DNA of 64,000 bases from Bacillus niameyensis (GTDB lineage Bacteria; Bacillota; Bacilli; Bacillales; Bacillaceae_C). Below, piece after piece: positions 7,792 through 15,200 of the stretch. Both the position numbers and the translations under genes were made by a program. The stretch spans positions 4,479,155-4,543,154 of the forward strand of contig NZ_LN831197.1 in the NCBI RefSeq assembly GCF_001375535.1. Direction: 5' to 3'. How positions within the stretch are numbered: position 1 is the stretch's first letter; each line of letters starts with the position of its first letter. The notes under the pieces were generated by a model. That model searched no databases. It had not been told where the DNA came from and worked only from the letters and a program-made list of their open reading frames with translations.

Positions 7792-9267
7792 TTGAATTTA
7801 TATTTTGAAGCAGATGTCTATCGGATGTCTCATGATTTATCTTCTAAACTAGCAAATATTTCTTCCGTTAACTCCGAGGTGGCATCGTCAACTTATAATA
7901 TTGGTTCCAATATTAACATGCTTAATGAGATCACCGAGCAAGGCTTTCAAGAAATGACAGTGGAAATGAATTATTTGTCTGACCAAATAAGCGAATTAGT
8001 TGATTTTGTTAAAGATTTCGGTTCCCACATGTATTTGCAAAACAAAGAGCGCAATCATTTATTAGCAAGCATTGATGCCACATTAAAAGCCCCAAATAAA
8101 ACATCTGCTTTAGAGAAATATGATATGGCCGTTGATTTAATCTCTCGCGGGGCAATGATGCATGCGGAAAGATTATTAGTTGAAGCTATAGATTTAAACC
8201 CGTTACATTATCGTTCCTATATTCAACTTGCCAATTTATATATGAATGACAAAGAATATGGCAAGGCGCTGGAATATGCGAAAGAAAGTATTTTCCTTGC
8301 CCCTAAGAACTATCTAGAAATTATGGGCTATACATATTATTTACTTGCCAGACTATATGAAAAGAATAATGATTTGAATAACGCGCTGATCCATATTCAG
8401 AAGGCGATGGAACAGCAAAATAATGAGACCCAATATTTTTATGAAGAAGTGAGATATTTAGCGTTGCTGAATGAAGGGGAGGAAGCACTTTCAAAACTGC
8501 AGTTAGTCATTGAAAGCGACCCACAATATTTCGGATATGCATTAGTTGATTCAGCCTTTAAACAAATAAAGCCTGAATTAGAATCTGTACTTTTAAACAT
8601 GAAACGCGAAAGAGTAGAATACAGGGATAAGATTATTCATACACTCTCAAATCTAACTCTTCCAGATTATGACTATACTGAAAAAAGGAATACGCTTTTA
8701 AATGAAACACTTTATAAATTAGAAAATGGTTTCGCTTATATAGCTAGACCCAATAAACCCGGTATTCCTTATAACTATCACTCGCTTATTAATGTTTTTC
8801 AGTATGACTATGAAGCGTTGAATCGTATTTTGGATAATCTTAGGGGGTTAATAAGTTCAACGGATGATTCTTATTTCTCTCTTTGCCGATATGTTGAACT
8901 TGTAGAAAAACAATGTGATCTGTTCAATAACAAACGCGATGAAATAATCCAGTATATTAATAAGTTTCGTCCCCATGGATCGAGCTTTCGGGGCGTCCTG
9001 AGAAATGAAATAGCTGTAGAAGAGAAGAAGATGGAAAATTATAGTAAGGAATTTAAAAAACATAAAAAGCCTTTAGGTCTATTCATGAATGAAGAAGATA
9101 AACGGATTGCTAATTTTTATAAAAATGAAATAGAGAGTTGTTCCCGGAAGTTGGAAAGTTTAAAACAGGCAATGGAATACGAGAAGGATGAAAGTCTAGA
9201 AATTCAACGTTTTTGTGATGAAGTTCTACACGAAAAAAAATTGCCAATTTTGCTTGGTAGTGAATAA
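7792..9267 (+). CDS. TPR-repeat protein with N-terminal coiled coil, function unknown
   Basis: A soluble protein of 491 residues with no signal peptide. Residues 1-100 are rich in heptad-like patterns and have a methyl-accepting-protein-like flavour (NINMLNEITEQG, MNYLSDQISELV), so probably a coiled coil. Residues about 105-215 hold three TPR units (AERLLVEAIDLNP, KALEYAKESIFLAP, NALIHIQKAMEQ). The rest is charged and helical, ending in another coiled coil rich in Lys and Glu. TTG is the start, set by CTAGGAGGA. TPRs bind proteins, so a scaffold role is likely. It is transcribed alone and no partner is evident; the enzymatic function, if any, is not visible. Confidence 0.7.
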   Translation: MNLYFEADVYRMSHDLSSKLANISSVNSEVASSTYNIGSNINMLNEITEQGFQEMTVEMNYLSDQISELVDFVKDFGSHMYLQNKERNHLLASIDATLKAPNKTSALEKYDMAVDLISRGAMMHAERLLVEAIDLNPLHYRSYIQLANLYMNDKEYGKALEYAKESIFLAPKNYLEIMGYTYYLLARLYEKNNDLNNALIHIQKAMEQQNNETQYFYEEVRYLALLNEGEEALSKLQLVIESDPQYFGYALVDSAFKQIKPELESVLLNMKRERVEYRDKIIHTLSNLTLPDYDYTEKRNTLLNETLYKLENGFAYIARPNKPGIPYNYHSLINVFQYDYEALNRILDNLRGLISSTDDSYFSLCRYVELVEKQCDLFNNKRDEIIQYINKFRPHGSSFRGVLRNEIAVEEKKMENYSKEFKKHKKPLGLFMNEEDKRIANFYKNEIESCSRKLESLKQAMEYEKDESLEIQRFCDEVLHEKKLPILLGSE

Positions 9268-9407
9268 TATCGGGGACGATAAAATAGGATTCCGTTCCAT
9301 ACGAACAGAAAATCTATTAAATTTAATGTTTTATATAACTTTTTGGCTGTGGAGTTTCTACCCAGAACAGGACAGGACAGAAGAGCTACCTCTTGGTATT
9401 CAGATAT

Positions 9408-9448
9408 AAAAATCCGACCCTATTCCTCTGGGGAAAAGTCGGATTTTT
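9408..9448 (+). terminator. Terminator of the TPR gene
   Basis: AAAAATCCGAC pairs with GTCGGATTTTT around a CCCTATTCC/GGGGAA inner dyad. The same kind of terminator recurs near 13681. Confidence 0.85.
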
Positions 9449-9570
9449 CACTGCTTTTATAACGGAAATTCAGGAGAAAATGAGTTAAGTTAAGAAAGTA
9501 GGGGAGAAAATCGAATCGAGCATCATGCTATGGAAGGGCTTGTTAGTATTTGAATTGGTAATTAACAGGG

Positions 9571-9886
9571 GTAATTGATAGCCAACGTGCAATTTTTAAA
9601 CTGTTTTATAATAAAGATATTTTAAATCTGTTAGGTGAATCGTATCCAGAAGATGGGATGACTTGGGAAGAAGTAGTGGATTTAGCTAGAAGACTAACAG
9701 TAGAAAGAAGCATCTCAATCTCAAAGTTTAACTTTACCGCGATATTCAGATGACGATCAGTTTGAATGGTTCATGCGTGATAAAACAATAGAGTTCCTTC
9801 ATTCCAATAAGGATGTTGTTACGTTTATTCGTGAAATAGGAGAAGAATATACGGGGATTATTGATGAGTATAATGCCCGTGAGTAA
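9571..9886 (+). pseudogene. Remnant of a sugar ABC transporter substrate-binding protein
   Basis: The frame VIDSQRAIFKLFYNKDILNL, followed by GESYPEDGMTWEEVVDLARR, is the hallmark lobe sequence of family 1 extracellular solute-binding proteins (compare YYNKDLF...YP.DG.TWDE). It breaks after about 35 residues; a second frame, one base shifted, then gives a plausible charged C-terminus (LPRYSDDDQFEWFM ... IIDEYNARE) and a stop. The signal peptide and most of the body are missing. This is an internally deleted, frameshifted pseudogene. No intact permeases are near. Confidence 0.6.
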
Positions 9887-9887
9887 T

Positions 9888-9930
9888 GCCTGCCCGCCAA
9901 TCTTTCACCGCTATAACAGATTGGGGGACA
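9888..9930. terminator. Hairpin between the pseudogene and the replication cassette
   Basis: TGCCTG/CAGGCA outer and CCAATCT/AGATTGG inner stems form a strong hairpin between converging units. There is only a weak T tract on either side, so termination is probable rather than certain. Confidence 0.45.
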
Positions 9931-9951
9931 AGCAGGCACTGCTTTCTATTT

Positions 9952-10374
9952 TCATCCCTCATAATACATAATTAAACAAGGGAATTCCGTTTGTTCTTTT
10001 TTCAGAGCCCGGAAATTTAGAATCCGATTGCCGTAGTATATTTCGAAATCAGGGGAGAGTTCGTGGCAGTTTAATGGCTTTTTCCCCACTGTTCTTTGTA
10101 CGTATTGGCTTGCTTCCGCTGGGTCTTTAGCGTATACAAATGCCCATTGCCCTCGTTCCAATTTAAGGGAGAATATTTTTATCGGACAAAGGCCAAGAAA
10201 ATTGGATTCGTGCATGCTTTCTAATTTTTCAAAGTTTGGCTCTATATTTGAGAGTATGGAGTCAGGGTCATGCCAACTGATTTTTCCTTCTTGAACTAAA
10301 CAAAAAATATGATGGGCAAGCAGTGATTCTTCGTATTGAACAGCATCTTCGAATAGAGTTTTAATGGTTGACAT
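9952..10374 (-). CDS. Unknown third protein of the DnaD/DnaB cassette
   Basis: A small soluble protein of about 140 residues, not recognised. It starts MSTIKTLFEDAVQYEES and contains LLAHHIFCLVQEGKISWHD, then a mixed alpha/beta half with FAVYAKDPAEASQYV-like composition (AFVYAKDPAEASQYVQR). The start is one of two adjacent ATGs just inside the end of the helicase gene, behind GGAGGAATT on the minus strand; a longer frame to 10431 would have no ribosome site. Tight coupling to the helicase gene suggests a job in loading or regulating it, but nothing in the sequence proves this. Confidence 0.6.
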   Translation of the reverse strand: MSTIKTLFEDAVQYEESLLAHHIFCLVQEGKISWHDPDSILSNIEPNFEKLESMHESNFLGLCPIKIFSLKLERGQWAFVYAKDPAEASQYVQRTVGKKPLNCHELSPDFEIYYGNRILNFRALKKEQTEFPCLIMYYEG

Positions 10375-11602
10375 CATCAATTCCTCCAGTAAAAGGATTA
10401 TAATTGGCTGAAACAACGCCAACAGGTCCATTACGATTTTTGGCTACGAGCAATTCTAGATGTTTCTGATCAGAATCGGGATGATAATATGTATCGCGAT
10501 AGAGAAAGAGAATCACATCGGCATCTTGTTCGACACTTCCGGATTCACGGATGTCTGACATGAGTGGCCGCTTGTTTTGTCTTTGCTCCACAGCTCGGTT
10601 TAGTTGAGCTAACAGTACAACGGGACAGTTCATATCTTTTGCAAGAACCTTTAATTGCCTAGAAATCTCGGAGACTTGTAAATGTAAATTCCCGCCATAA
10701 TGATGTTCAGGACGAATGAGTGTTAAGTAGTCAATGAAGATGATCGGTTTTCGCTCGGGAAATTGGTAAACTAGTTTTCTCGTCTTCGCCCGCATTTCAG
10801 CAACAGTTTGTCTAGCTCCATCGAAAATTTGAATATCTGTTGCAGATAAGCGTCCAATCACGGTTGCCCAATTTTTCTTTTGTTCAGAGTTAAGATTATC
10901 TTTTGGATTCCTTAGTTTTGCACGGTTGATCCGACCAGTTGAAGCAATCATCCGTTGAACAATCCGCTCATAAGGCATTTCTATTGAAAAAATAATCGGG
11001 AGGAAGGATCTCCATCCCGCTTCTTTAGCAAAATGAAGCATGACATCCGTTTTTCCCATGGAAGGTCTGGCCGCAATGACTGTCAATTCGCCCGCTTGAA
11101 AACCATTTGTCATTTGATCTAACCTTTTTAAACCACTTAGTACCCCTTGAACCGCTTTATTTTCTTGCCAAGGTGATTCATACACTTCGGATAAAGCCAT
11201 TGAAATGGAAAAGTGATCATCTAGTTTCGCTTCATTCAGTTGATCCAACGCTGTAGTTACTTGTTGAATACTCCAATCTTCTTCTTTTGCTCGTGTTAAA
11301 ATATTGCATTTTTCCCGTTCTTTCCATTGTTCTAGAAGAAGCTGTTCGTAGTCATCGAATTTTTTTGCTGAAGCATAGGATTGTAAGTCATAAAGGTAGG
11401 AAATACCTCCGAATGCTTCCAAGTTGACTGCGGTTGAAATTGTAATCATATCAACCACTGTTCTATTTTCCTGTAAAACTCTCATTTCTCTAAAAAGTGC
11501 TTGGTGACGTGGATCTTCGAAAAACTCTGGACGGACAATCGAGTCGGAGATTAAATAGTTCTCCTTTAACATTGTTCCAAGAACCGCTTTTTCAATCGTC
11601 AT
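10361..11602 (-). CDS. DnaB-type replicative DNA helicase (accessory copy)
   Basis: A hexameric 5'-3' replicative helicase. Residues 1-100 form the DnaB N-terminal domain (EKAVLGTMLKENYLI). Walker A is ARPSMGKT at 178-185 and Walker B IIFIDYL at 287-293; the later motifs LAQLNRAVEQRQNKRP and SDIRESGSVEQDADVILFL are intact. At 413 residues it is shorter than the chromosomal DnaC/DnaB helicase (about 450). The ATG overlaps the stop of the DnaD-domain gene by 4 bp (ATGA). A second helicase gene paired with a DnaD primosome protein is typical of phage and plasmid replication modules, so this is probably an acquired or domesticated replication cassette rather than the housekeeping helicase. Confidence 0.85.
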   Translation of the reverse strand: MTIEKAVLGTMLKENYLISDSIVRPEFFEDPRHQALFREMRVLQENRTVVDMITISTAVNLEAFGGISYLYDLQSYASAKKFDDYEQLLLEQWKEREKCNILTRAKEEDWSIQQVTTALDQLNEAKLDDHFSISMALSEVYESPWQENKAVQGVLSGLKRLDQMTNGFQAGELTVIAARPSMGKTDVMLHFAKEAGWRSFLPIIFSIEMPYERIVQRMIASTGRINRAKLRNPKDNLNSEQKKNWATVIGRLSATDIQIFDGARQTVAEMRAKTRKLVYQFPERKPIIFIDYLTLIRPEHHYGGNLHLQVSEISRQLKVLAKDMNCPVVLLAQLNRAVEQRQNKRPLMSDIRESGSVEQDADVILFLYRDTYYHPDSDQKHLELLVAKNRNGPVGVVSANYNPFTGGIDDVNH

Positions 11603-12375
11603 TCTTCATCTTCTCCTGCTGAAGGGTTGTGGACATATACTTTCAAGTGATTCGATGCAGCCTGGGTAGGACTCGCTTTCCTTTGTTGAAATTCCTGCTC
11701 CAAAGCCAATACATCATTCAAAGTTTTCACATTTTGATCGCGCCATCTTTTTAAAATTCCATAAGTGTAGCGCCAGTTTCTAATCCCAATAGACAGTGAA
11801 ATCTTCATCGCTTCTATTACTAGTTCCTCGCCAAATTCATCGATTGAATCTATGATCTCTTCTCCGATATAAGCTGAAAGTATACCGAAATTTTGTTGGT
11901 AAAATTGCATTGCCTTACTATACAACTCTGAGAAATTAGGATCTATAGCGGATTCAGGAGCAGCACTTAGGAATAATTCACGAATGCCTTGATGCTTGAC
12001 CGACTCGCCTACATACTGGATAAGGGAACGGTCCTTCACTCGTGTTAACTCACTTTTTACACAATCTTCCATTGGTTTTCCACCGCGTGTTAAATTGTAT
12101 TGGCCCCAGTTTTTAATCGCTAGTTCACGCGTTTCCGAATTATATTTCACAAGCTTATGCTCATCTTGCAAGCGTCGAAAGATACTTGAAATCGTCTCAA
12201 GTGAATAACCCGTATCAAAAGCCATCTGCTTAATCATAATCTGGTATATCCCAATTTGGGTCGTTTTATCGTTCGTCAACAAATAAAGAAATAAATAGCG
12301 ATCCTCTGGAGTCATCTCTTCCACTACTTTTGGATCATTCCAAAAACGAGTATGTATAATACGAAACATTGTCAT
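11599..12375 (-). CDS. DnaD-domain replication initiation protein
   Basis: A primosomal protein of 258 residues. The N-terminal part (about 1-110) is a winged-helix-like DNA-binding domain, similar to phage replication-initiation proteins (RFWNDPKVVEEMTPEDRYLF; RRLQDEHKLV). Residues about 165-225 hold a DnaD domain: FYQQNFGILSAYIGEEI, ELVIEAMKISLSIG, then NWRYTYGILKRW, which is the YxxxILxxW signature. Such proteins bind origin DNA and help load the DnaB-type helicase, which is exactly the next gene. The start is ATG behind GGAAGGAGAG; a second ATG two codons later is possible. No integrase or structural phage gene is near. Confidence 0.82.
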   Translation of the reverse strand: MTMFRIIHTRFWNDPKVVEEMTPEDRYLFLYLLTNDKTTQIGIYQIMIKQMAFDTGYSLETISSIFRRLQDEHKLVKYNSETRELAIKNWGQYNLTRGGKPMEDCVKSELTRVKDRSLIQYVGESVKHQGIRELFLSAAPESAIDPNFSELYSKAMQFYQQNFGILSAYIGEEIIDSIDEFGEELVIEAMKISLSIGIRNWRYTYGILKRWRDQNVKTLNDVLALEQEFQQRKASPTQAASNHLKVYVHNPSAGEDEE

Positions 12376-12783
12376 CCTTACTCTCTCCTTCCACCATAAT
12401 TGATCTCTTCAATGTCTATATAGAGAATTCCGAGCGAAAAGGACACCCTTAAAGAAAAGATTTTAAAAAAATACCACTACGATGAAATCAACGTTCTTAT
12501 TCTTTGTCTTTTCTATTCTTTTATTTTCTTTTCTTTATATTGTGTACGTAACGTGGACGATACGTGGATAGGAAGAATAGCGGGTGTTCTACACATCTTA
12601 AACGGTTGTGATGATTGATCTTAGTACACAGCCGCTAAGGTTTGAAGATTGGCAAAAAAAGGAATATCTAAAGTGATTCATCTCAACAAATATAGGGAGG
12701 ATCAAGAAAGTCTGACAAGAGTTTTGACAATTAATCAGCTCGATTAGTTTTTATCTAATTCTTGGAAAGAGGGAGTAAAAGAT
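12376..12783. other. Upstream region of the replication cassette with ACGTGGA repeats and a pyrimidine tract
   Basis: No gene is seen. A roughly 50-bp T/C-rich tract (about 12490-12540) is followed by two copies of ACGTGGA 11 bp apart (12551 and 12562). On the minus strand, TTGATT near 12492 and an AT-rich -10 region about 17 bp away could drive the DnaD operon. On the plus side TTGACA (12724-12729) lies upstream of the DUF421 gene, but its -10 box is poor. The repeats and the easily melted tract next to an initiator gene recall a small origin. Confidence 0.4.
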
Positions 12784-13236
12784 ATGGAGTTTCTTAATCT
12801 CATCATTAAATTTCCGTTATCGATTGCTTTTTTATTTATCGCGATTCGTATTATGGGCATGAAAGAGGTAGCGCAAGCCACAGCGATCGATTTCGCCTTT
12901 GCTGTTTTAGCAGCGTCTATAGTTTGGGATATGGCACTTGAGCCGAAATATTCGATTTGGCATATGATTGTGATTCTCGTGATCTTGGTAGTCATTATGT
13001 ATGCTGTTGACTGGCTAGCGATGAAGTATAATCGAGCAGAAAAGTATATGATAGGAAAACCTAAATTGATTATTAAGGATGGTCAAGTGGATCAAAAATG
13101 CTTAAAAGAAGAAAGAATGTCCATAGAAGAACTAGAGTCTAGACTGAGAGTAGTAGGAGTTTTTGAGATCGAAACGGTGGAAATTGCTTATCTTGAGTTA
13201 ACGGGAGAAATATCGGTGAAAGAGAGGAGTAAGTAA
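12784..13236 (+). CDS. DUF421 family membrane protein, short form
   Basis: A protein of 150 residues with three membrane segments in the first 90 residues, including the family segment FAFAVLAASIVWDMALEPKY, followed by a small soluble domain (residues about 95-150) with KPKLIIKDGQV and MSIEELESRLR. This layout matches the YetF/YcaP-like DUF421 family of Bacillus, though many members are about 220 residues. The molecular role is not known; several paralogues are linked to the spore or stress regulons in Bacillus. RBS is AGAGGGAG. It stands alone. Confidence 0.75.
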   Translation: MEFLNLIIKFPLSIAFLFIAIRIMGMKEVAQATAIDFAFAVLAASIVWDMALEPKYSIWHMIVILVILVVIMYAVDWLAMKYNRAEKYMIGKPKLIIKDGQVDQKCLKEERMSIEELESRLRVVGVFEIETVEIAYLELTGEISVKERSK

Positions 13237-13280
13237 AAAAGCTGAACGATGGAAACAAAGGCTTTTATCCCGCATTAACT

Positions 13281-13345
13281 GGCTGTAAGACCCCCACTTC
13301 AAGAATTCGAGGAGTCCAAGAATTGTAAGTGGGGGATCAACAGCC
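13281..13345. repeat. Palindromic element A (GGCTGT ... ACAGCC) with CCCCCACTT stem
   Basis: An outer GGCTGT/ACAGCC and an inner ACCCCCACTT/AAGTGGGGG stem form a 65-nt hairpin. A shorter relative with the same ends and the same AAGAATTGTAAGTGG core lies at 51062. This looks like a REP-type element or a transposon-end relic (IS200/IS605 ends form similar hairpins); there is no transposase gene here. Confidence 0.6.
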
Positions 13346-13356
13346 ATATCTAGCTT

Positions 13357-13483
13357 AAGCGCATATCGACTAGCAAACTTCTACGCTTCTTCCTACGATA
13401 AGTCAACATCGGCTCATTCTTCGCCGTGTTTCCTTTATCTCGTCAGAAGCTAGGAAGTTTGTACGTCGATGAACAATGCGCTT
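13357..13483. repeat. Palindromic Bacillaceae-type intergenic element B
   Basis: The left arm AAGCGCAT..ATCGAC..CAAACTTC pairs with the right arm GAAGTTTG..GTCGAT..ATGCGCTT, giving an imperfect hairpin of about 127 nt. Its outer ends, TCTAGCTT on the left and GCGCTTGCGCC on the right, resemble a dispersed intergenic palindrome known from many Bacillus genomes. Function unknown. Confidence 0.6.
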
Positions 13484-13534
13484 GCGCCTTAAAGAGTAAA
13501 AGCCCGATTGGTTCGGGCCCGCAGGACGCGGGTC

Positions 13535-13618
13535 ACAAAGGCGTTGCAACAGGATGTTGCGAATTTAGCCTTTGTTCCTCTAACAATCAGTGGGGATGAA
13601 AAAAACCCCCACTGATTG
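13535..13618. repeat. Two adjacent hairpins, element C
   Basis: ACAAAGGC/GCCTTTGT encloses GTTGCAAC-rich sequence, then CAATCAGTGGGG pairs with CCCCACTGATTG. Together with elements A and B this makes a 340-bp block of structured, non-coding DNA between the DUF421 gene and the Ntn-hydrolase operon. Confidence 0.55.
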
Positions 13619-13680
13619 AAGTTTCACTTTATTAATGGTGTCTAGCTTGAGATTATCTATCAAATATAAGAAACAAAAAT

Positions 13681-13722
13681 AAATCCGACCTTATTCCAAA
13701 GAGGGAATGGCGGATTTTTTTC
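13681..13722 (+). terminator. Intrinsic terminator before the Ntn-hydrolase operon
   Basis: AAATCCG/CGGATTT with an inner ATTCC/GGAAT stem and a run of T residues. It closely resembles the terminator at 9408 and isolates the next operon from upstream transcription. Confidence 0.8.
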
Positions 13723-13793
13723 ACTAAATAAAGCGTTTTTCCTCTAGTCGCCTATAATGAAAACCCCGTATACCCTTTTCAATTTTTTCGAAC

Positions 13794-13838
13794 GTAATAA
13801 AATATTACTAGATGTGTTATTACTAAATACCTATAATG
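13794..13838 (+). promoter_or_regulatory. Operator-like repeats and -10 box upstream of the Ntn-hydrolase operon
   Basis: GTAATA-N4-TATTAC is a perfect dyad (13794-13809). TATTACTA occurs twice with a 15-bp period (13804 and 13819). A TATAAT box follows at 13833, 20 bp before the start codon's ribosome site. The clustering of repeats over and just upstream of the -10 box is what an autorepressor site looks like. No regulator gene is adjacent, but the DprA-like protein of the operon could be the DNA-binding partner. Confidence 0.5.
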
Positions 13839-13857
13839 GAATATAAGGAGGGATATA

Positions 13858-15114
13858 ATGACGGCGGAAATAGTAGTAATGAACACAAAAGGAATTGCTC
13901 TCGCAACTGATAGTGCAGTAACTATTGCGGGCAGAAAGGTATATAATTCAGCAAATAAATTGTTTGAGCTTTCCAAACATAACCCAGTGGGAGTCATGTT
14001 CTATGAATCAGTTTCCCTTTTAAATGTTCCGTGGGAAACGCTTATAAAAATATATAGAAATAAATTGGATGATCATCAGTTTGATACGTTAAATGAATAT
14101 GTGGAAGCTTTTTTACACTTTCTGAATGAAAATGAATATAAGGAATTTATGTCGAAAAGCAATGAAGAAAACTTTATCAGAAATTCCTTGCAATTAAACG
14201 TTTCGGGAATACATAGCGATTTATCGGATTTAAGTATGACGTTATACAGTGAGTATGGGGAACTAAATCTGCAAAACGATATACAAGAATTATATATCCA
14301 CCACGGATGGAATTATCTAAGAGATAGAATTCAAAGTTTAGAAGAGAAAAAATACATAGATGTTTTTAATAATAGTGACTTTAATCTATTAATTGAAAAG
14401 TATGGAGCAGAAGTGGAAGAACTGATTCATAAACAATTTGAGAATCATTTACTTATAGAAGAATGGACAGAAGAAATAAAGTATATTGTTATTCAAGCCT
14501 TATTAAAGGATTTTCCCAATAATTATTATTCGGGAATTGTGTTTGCTGGTTTTGGCAGTAAGGAAATATATCCATCTGTGATCACACTTAAAGTTGATGG
14601 GAAAATAAATGGGAAAATCAAATATAGTATTATGCCGCATCAAACTAAAAGTATTAGCAATTCACTTGGAGCAAGCATCATACCACTTGCGCAAAGAGAT
14701 ATGGTTGAGAATTTTTTAACGGGAATACATATTGAAATGCAGGAGTTTGTTTTTGCTGGTCTAGAAAGAGAATTTGAGGGATTATCCCATACATTAACTG
14801 AAAAATTAAAGGATTCATTTAAAGAAGAAACTAATTTGGAAACAATCGAAGACAGCATAACAGATGAGTTATTGGAGGTATACCGCAGGTTTAATCGAGC
14901 ACTGTACCATTATAAAAGAAAAAACTTTATAGATCCGATTGTAGATATTGTGGAAGCATTGCCAGTTGAGGAGTTAGCAGAAATGGCCGAAGCTTTGTTA
15001 AGTATTACTTCTTTAAAAAGAAAAATGTCGATATCACTAGAGACTGTCGGCGGTCCGATTGATGTTGCTCTTATTACAAAAGGCGATGGTTTTACGTGGG
15101 TTAAGAGAAAATAA
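13858..15114 (+). CDS. Proteasome-like Ntn hydrolase with large helical insertion
   Basis: The first 60 residues match the start of proteasome beta-type subunits (GIALATDSAVTI ... SANKLFEL ... GVMFYESVSLLNVPWETL). If Met1 is removed, the chain begins with Thr1, and Asp17 and Lys33 fall at exactly the positions of the 20S proteasome catalytic triad. The C-terminus (TVGGPIDVALITKGDG) returns to a beta-hydrolase-like core. Between them is about 230 residues of mainly helical, acidic sequence absent from HslV or 20S subunits, making 418 residues in all. It is therefore probably an N-terminal-nucleophile threonine peptidase or amidase of an uncharacterised subfamily. The start is ATG behind AAGGAGG; it is the first gene of a three-gene operon with the PRTase-HAD and DprA-like genes. 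Base composition is lower in GC than in neighbouring metabolic genes. Confidence 0.7.
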   Translation: MTAEIVVMNTKGIALATDSAVTIAGRKVYNSANKLFELSKHNPVGVMFYESVSLLNVPWETLIKIYRNKLDDHQFDTLNEYVEAFLHFLNENEYKEFMSKSNEENFIRNSLQLNVSGIHSDLSDLSMTLYSEYGELNLQNDIQELYIHHGWNYLRDRIQSLEEKKYIDVFNNSDFNLLIEKYGAEVEELIHKQFENHLLIEEWTEEIKYIVIQALLKDFPNNYYSGIVFAGFGSKEIYPSVITLKVDGKINGKIKYSIMPHQTKSISNSLGASIIPLAQRDMVENFLTGIHIEMQEFVFAGLEREFEGLSHTLTEKLKDSFKEETNLETIEDSITDELLEVYRRFNRALYHYKRKNFIDPIVDIVEALPVEELAEMAEALLSITSLKRKMSISLETVGGPIDVALITKGDGFTWVKRK

Positions 15115-15200
15115 AGTTGAGTAAAGACTACTTTTCTAGAAACGTTTTCGGGTAATAAGATATAGTAAAATAGTTGGATGTTTATTAAGGAGATGATTAC

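Noticed and set aside
9215..9409. A 64-codon gene overlapping the end of the TPR gene
   Set aside because: It has no ribosome site, overlaps a well-supported gene in another frame and runs into the terminator.
9952..12375. A prophage
   Set aside because: Only replication-type genes are present; no integrase, repressor, capsid, terminase, lysis gene or att repeat was found around them.
12490..12540. A tandem repeat or CRISPR in the T/C-rich tract
   Set aside because: It is a low-complexity pyrimidine tract without a fixed repeat unit.
13281..13618. A CRISPR array
   Set aside because: The hairpins differ from each other and there are no regularly spaced identical repeats or cas genes.
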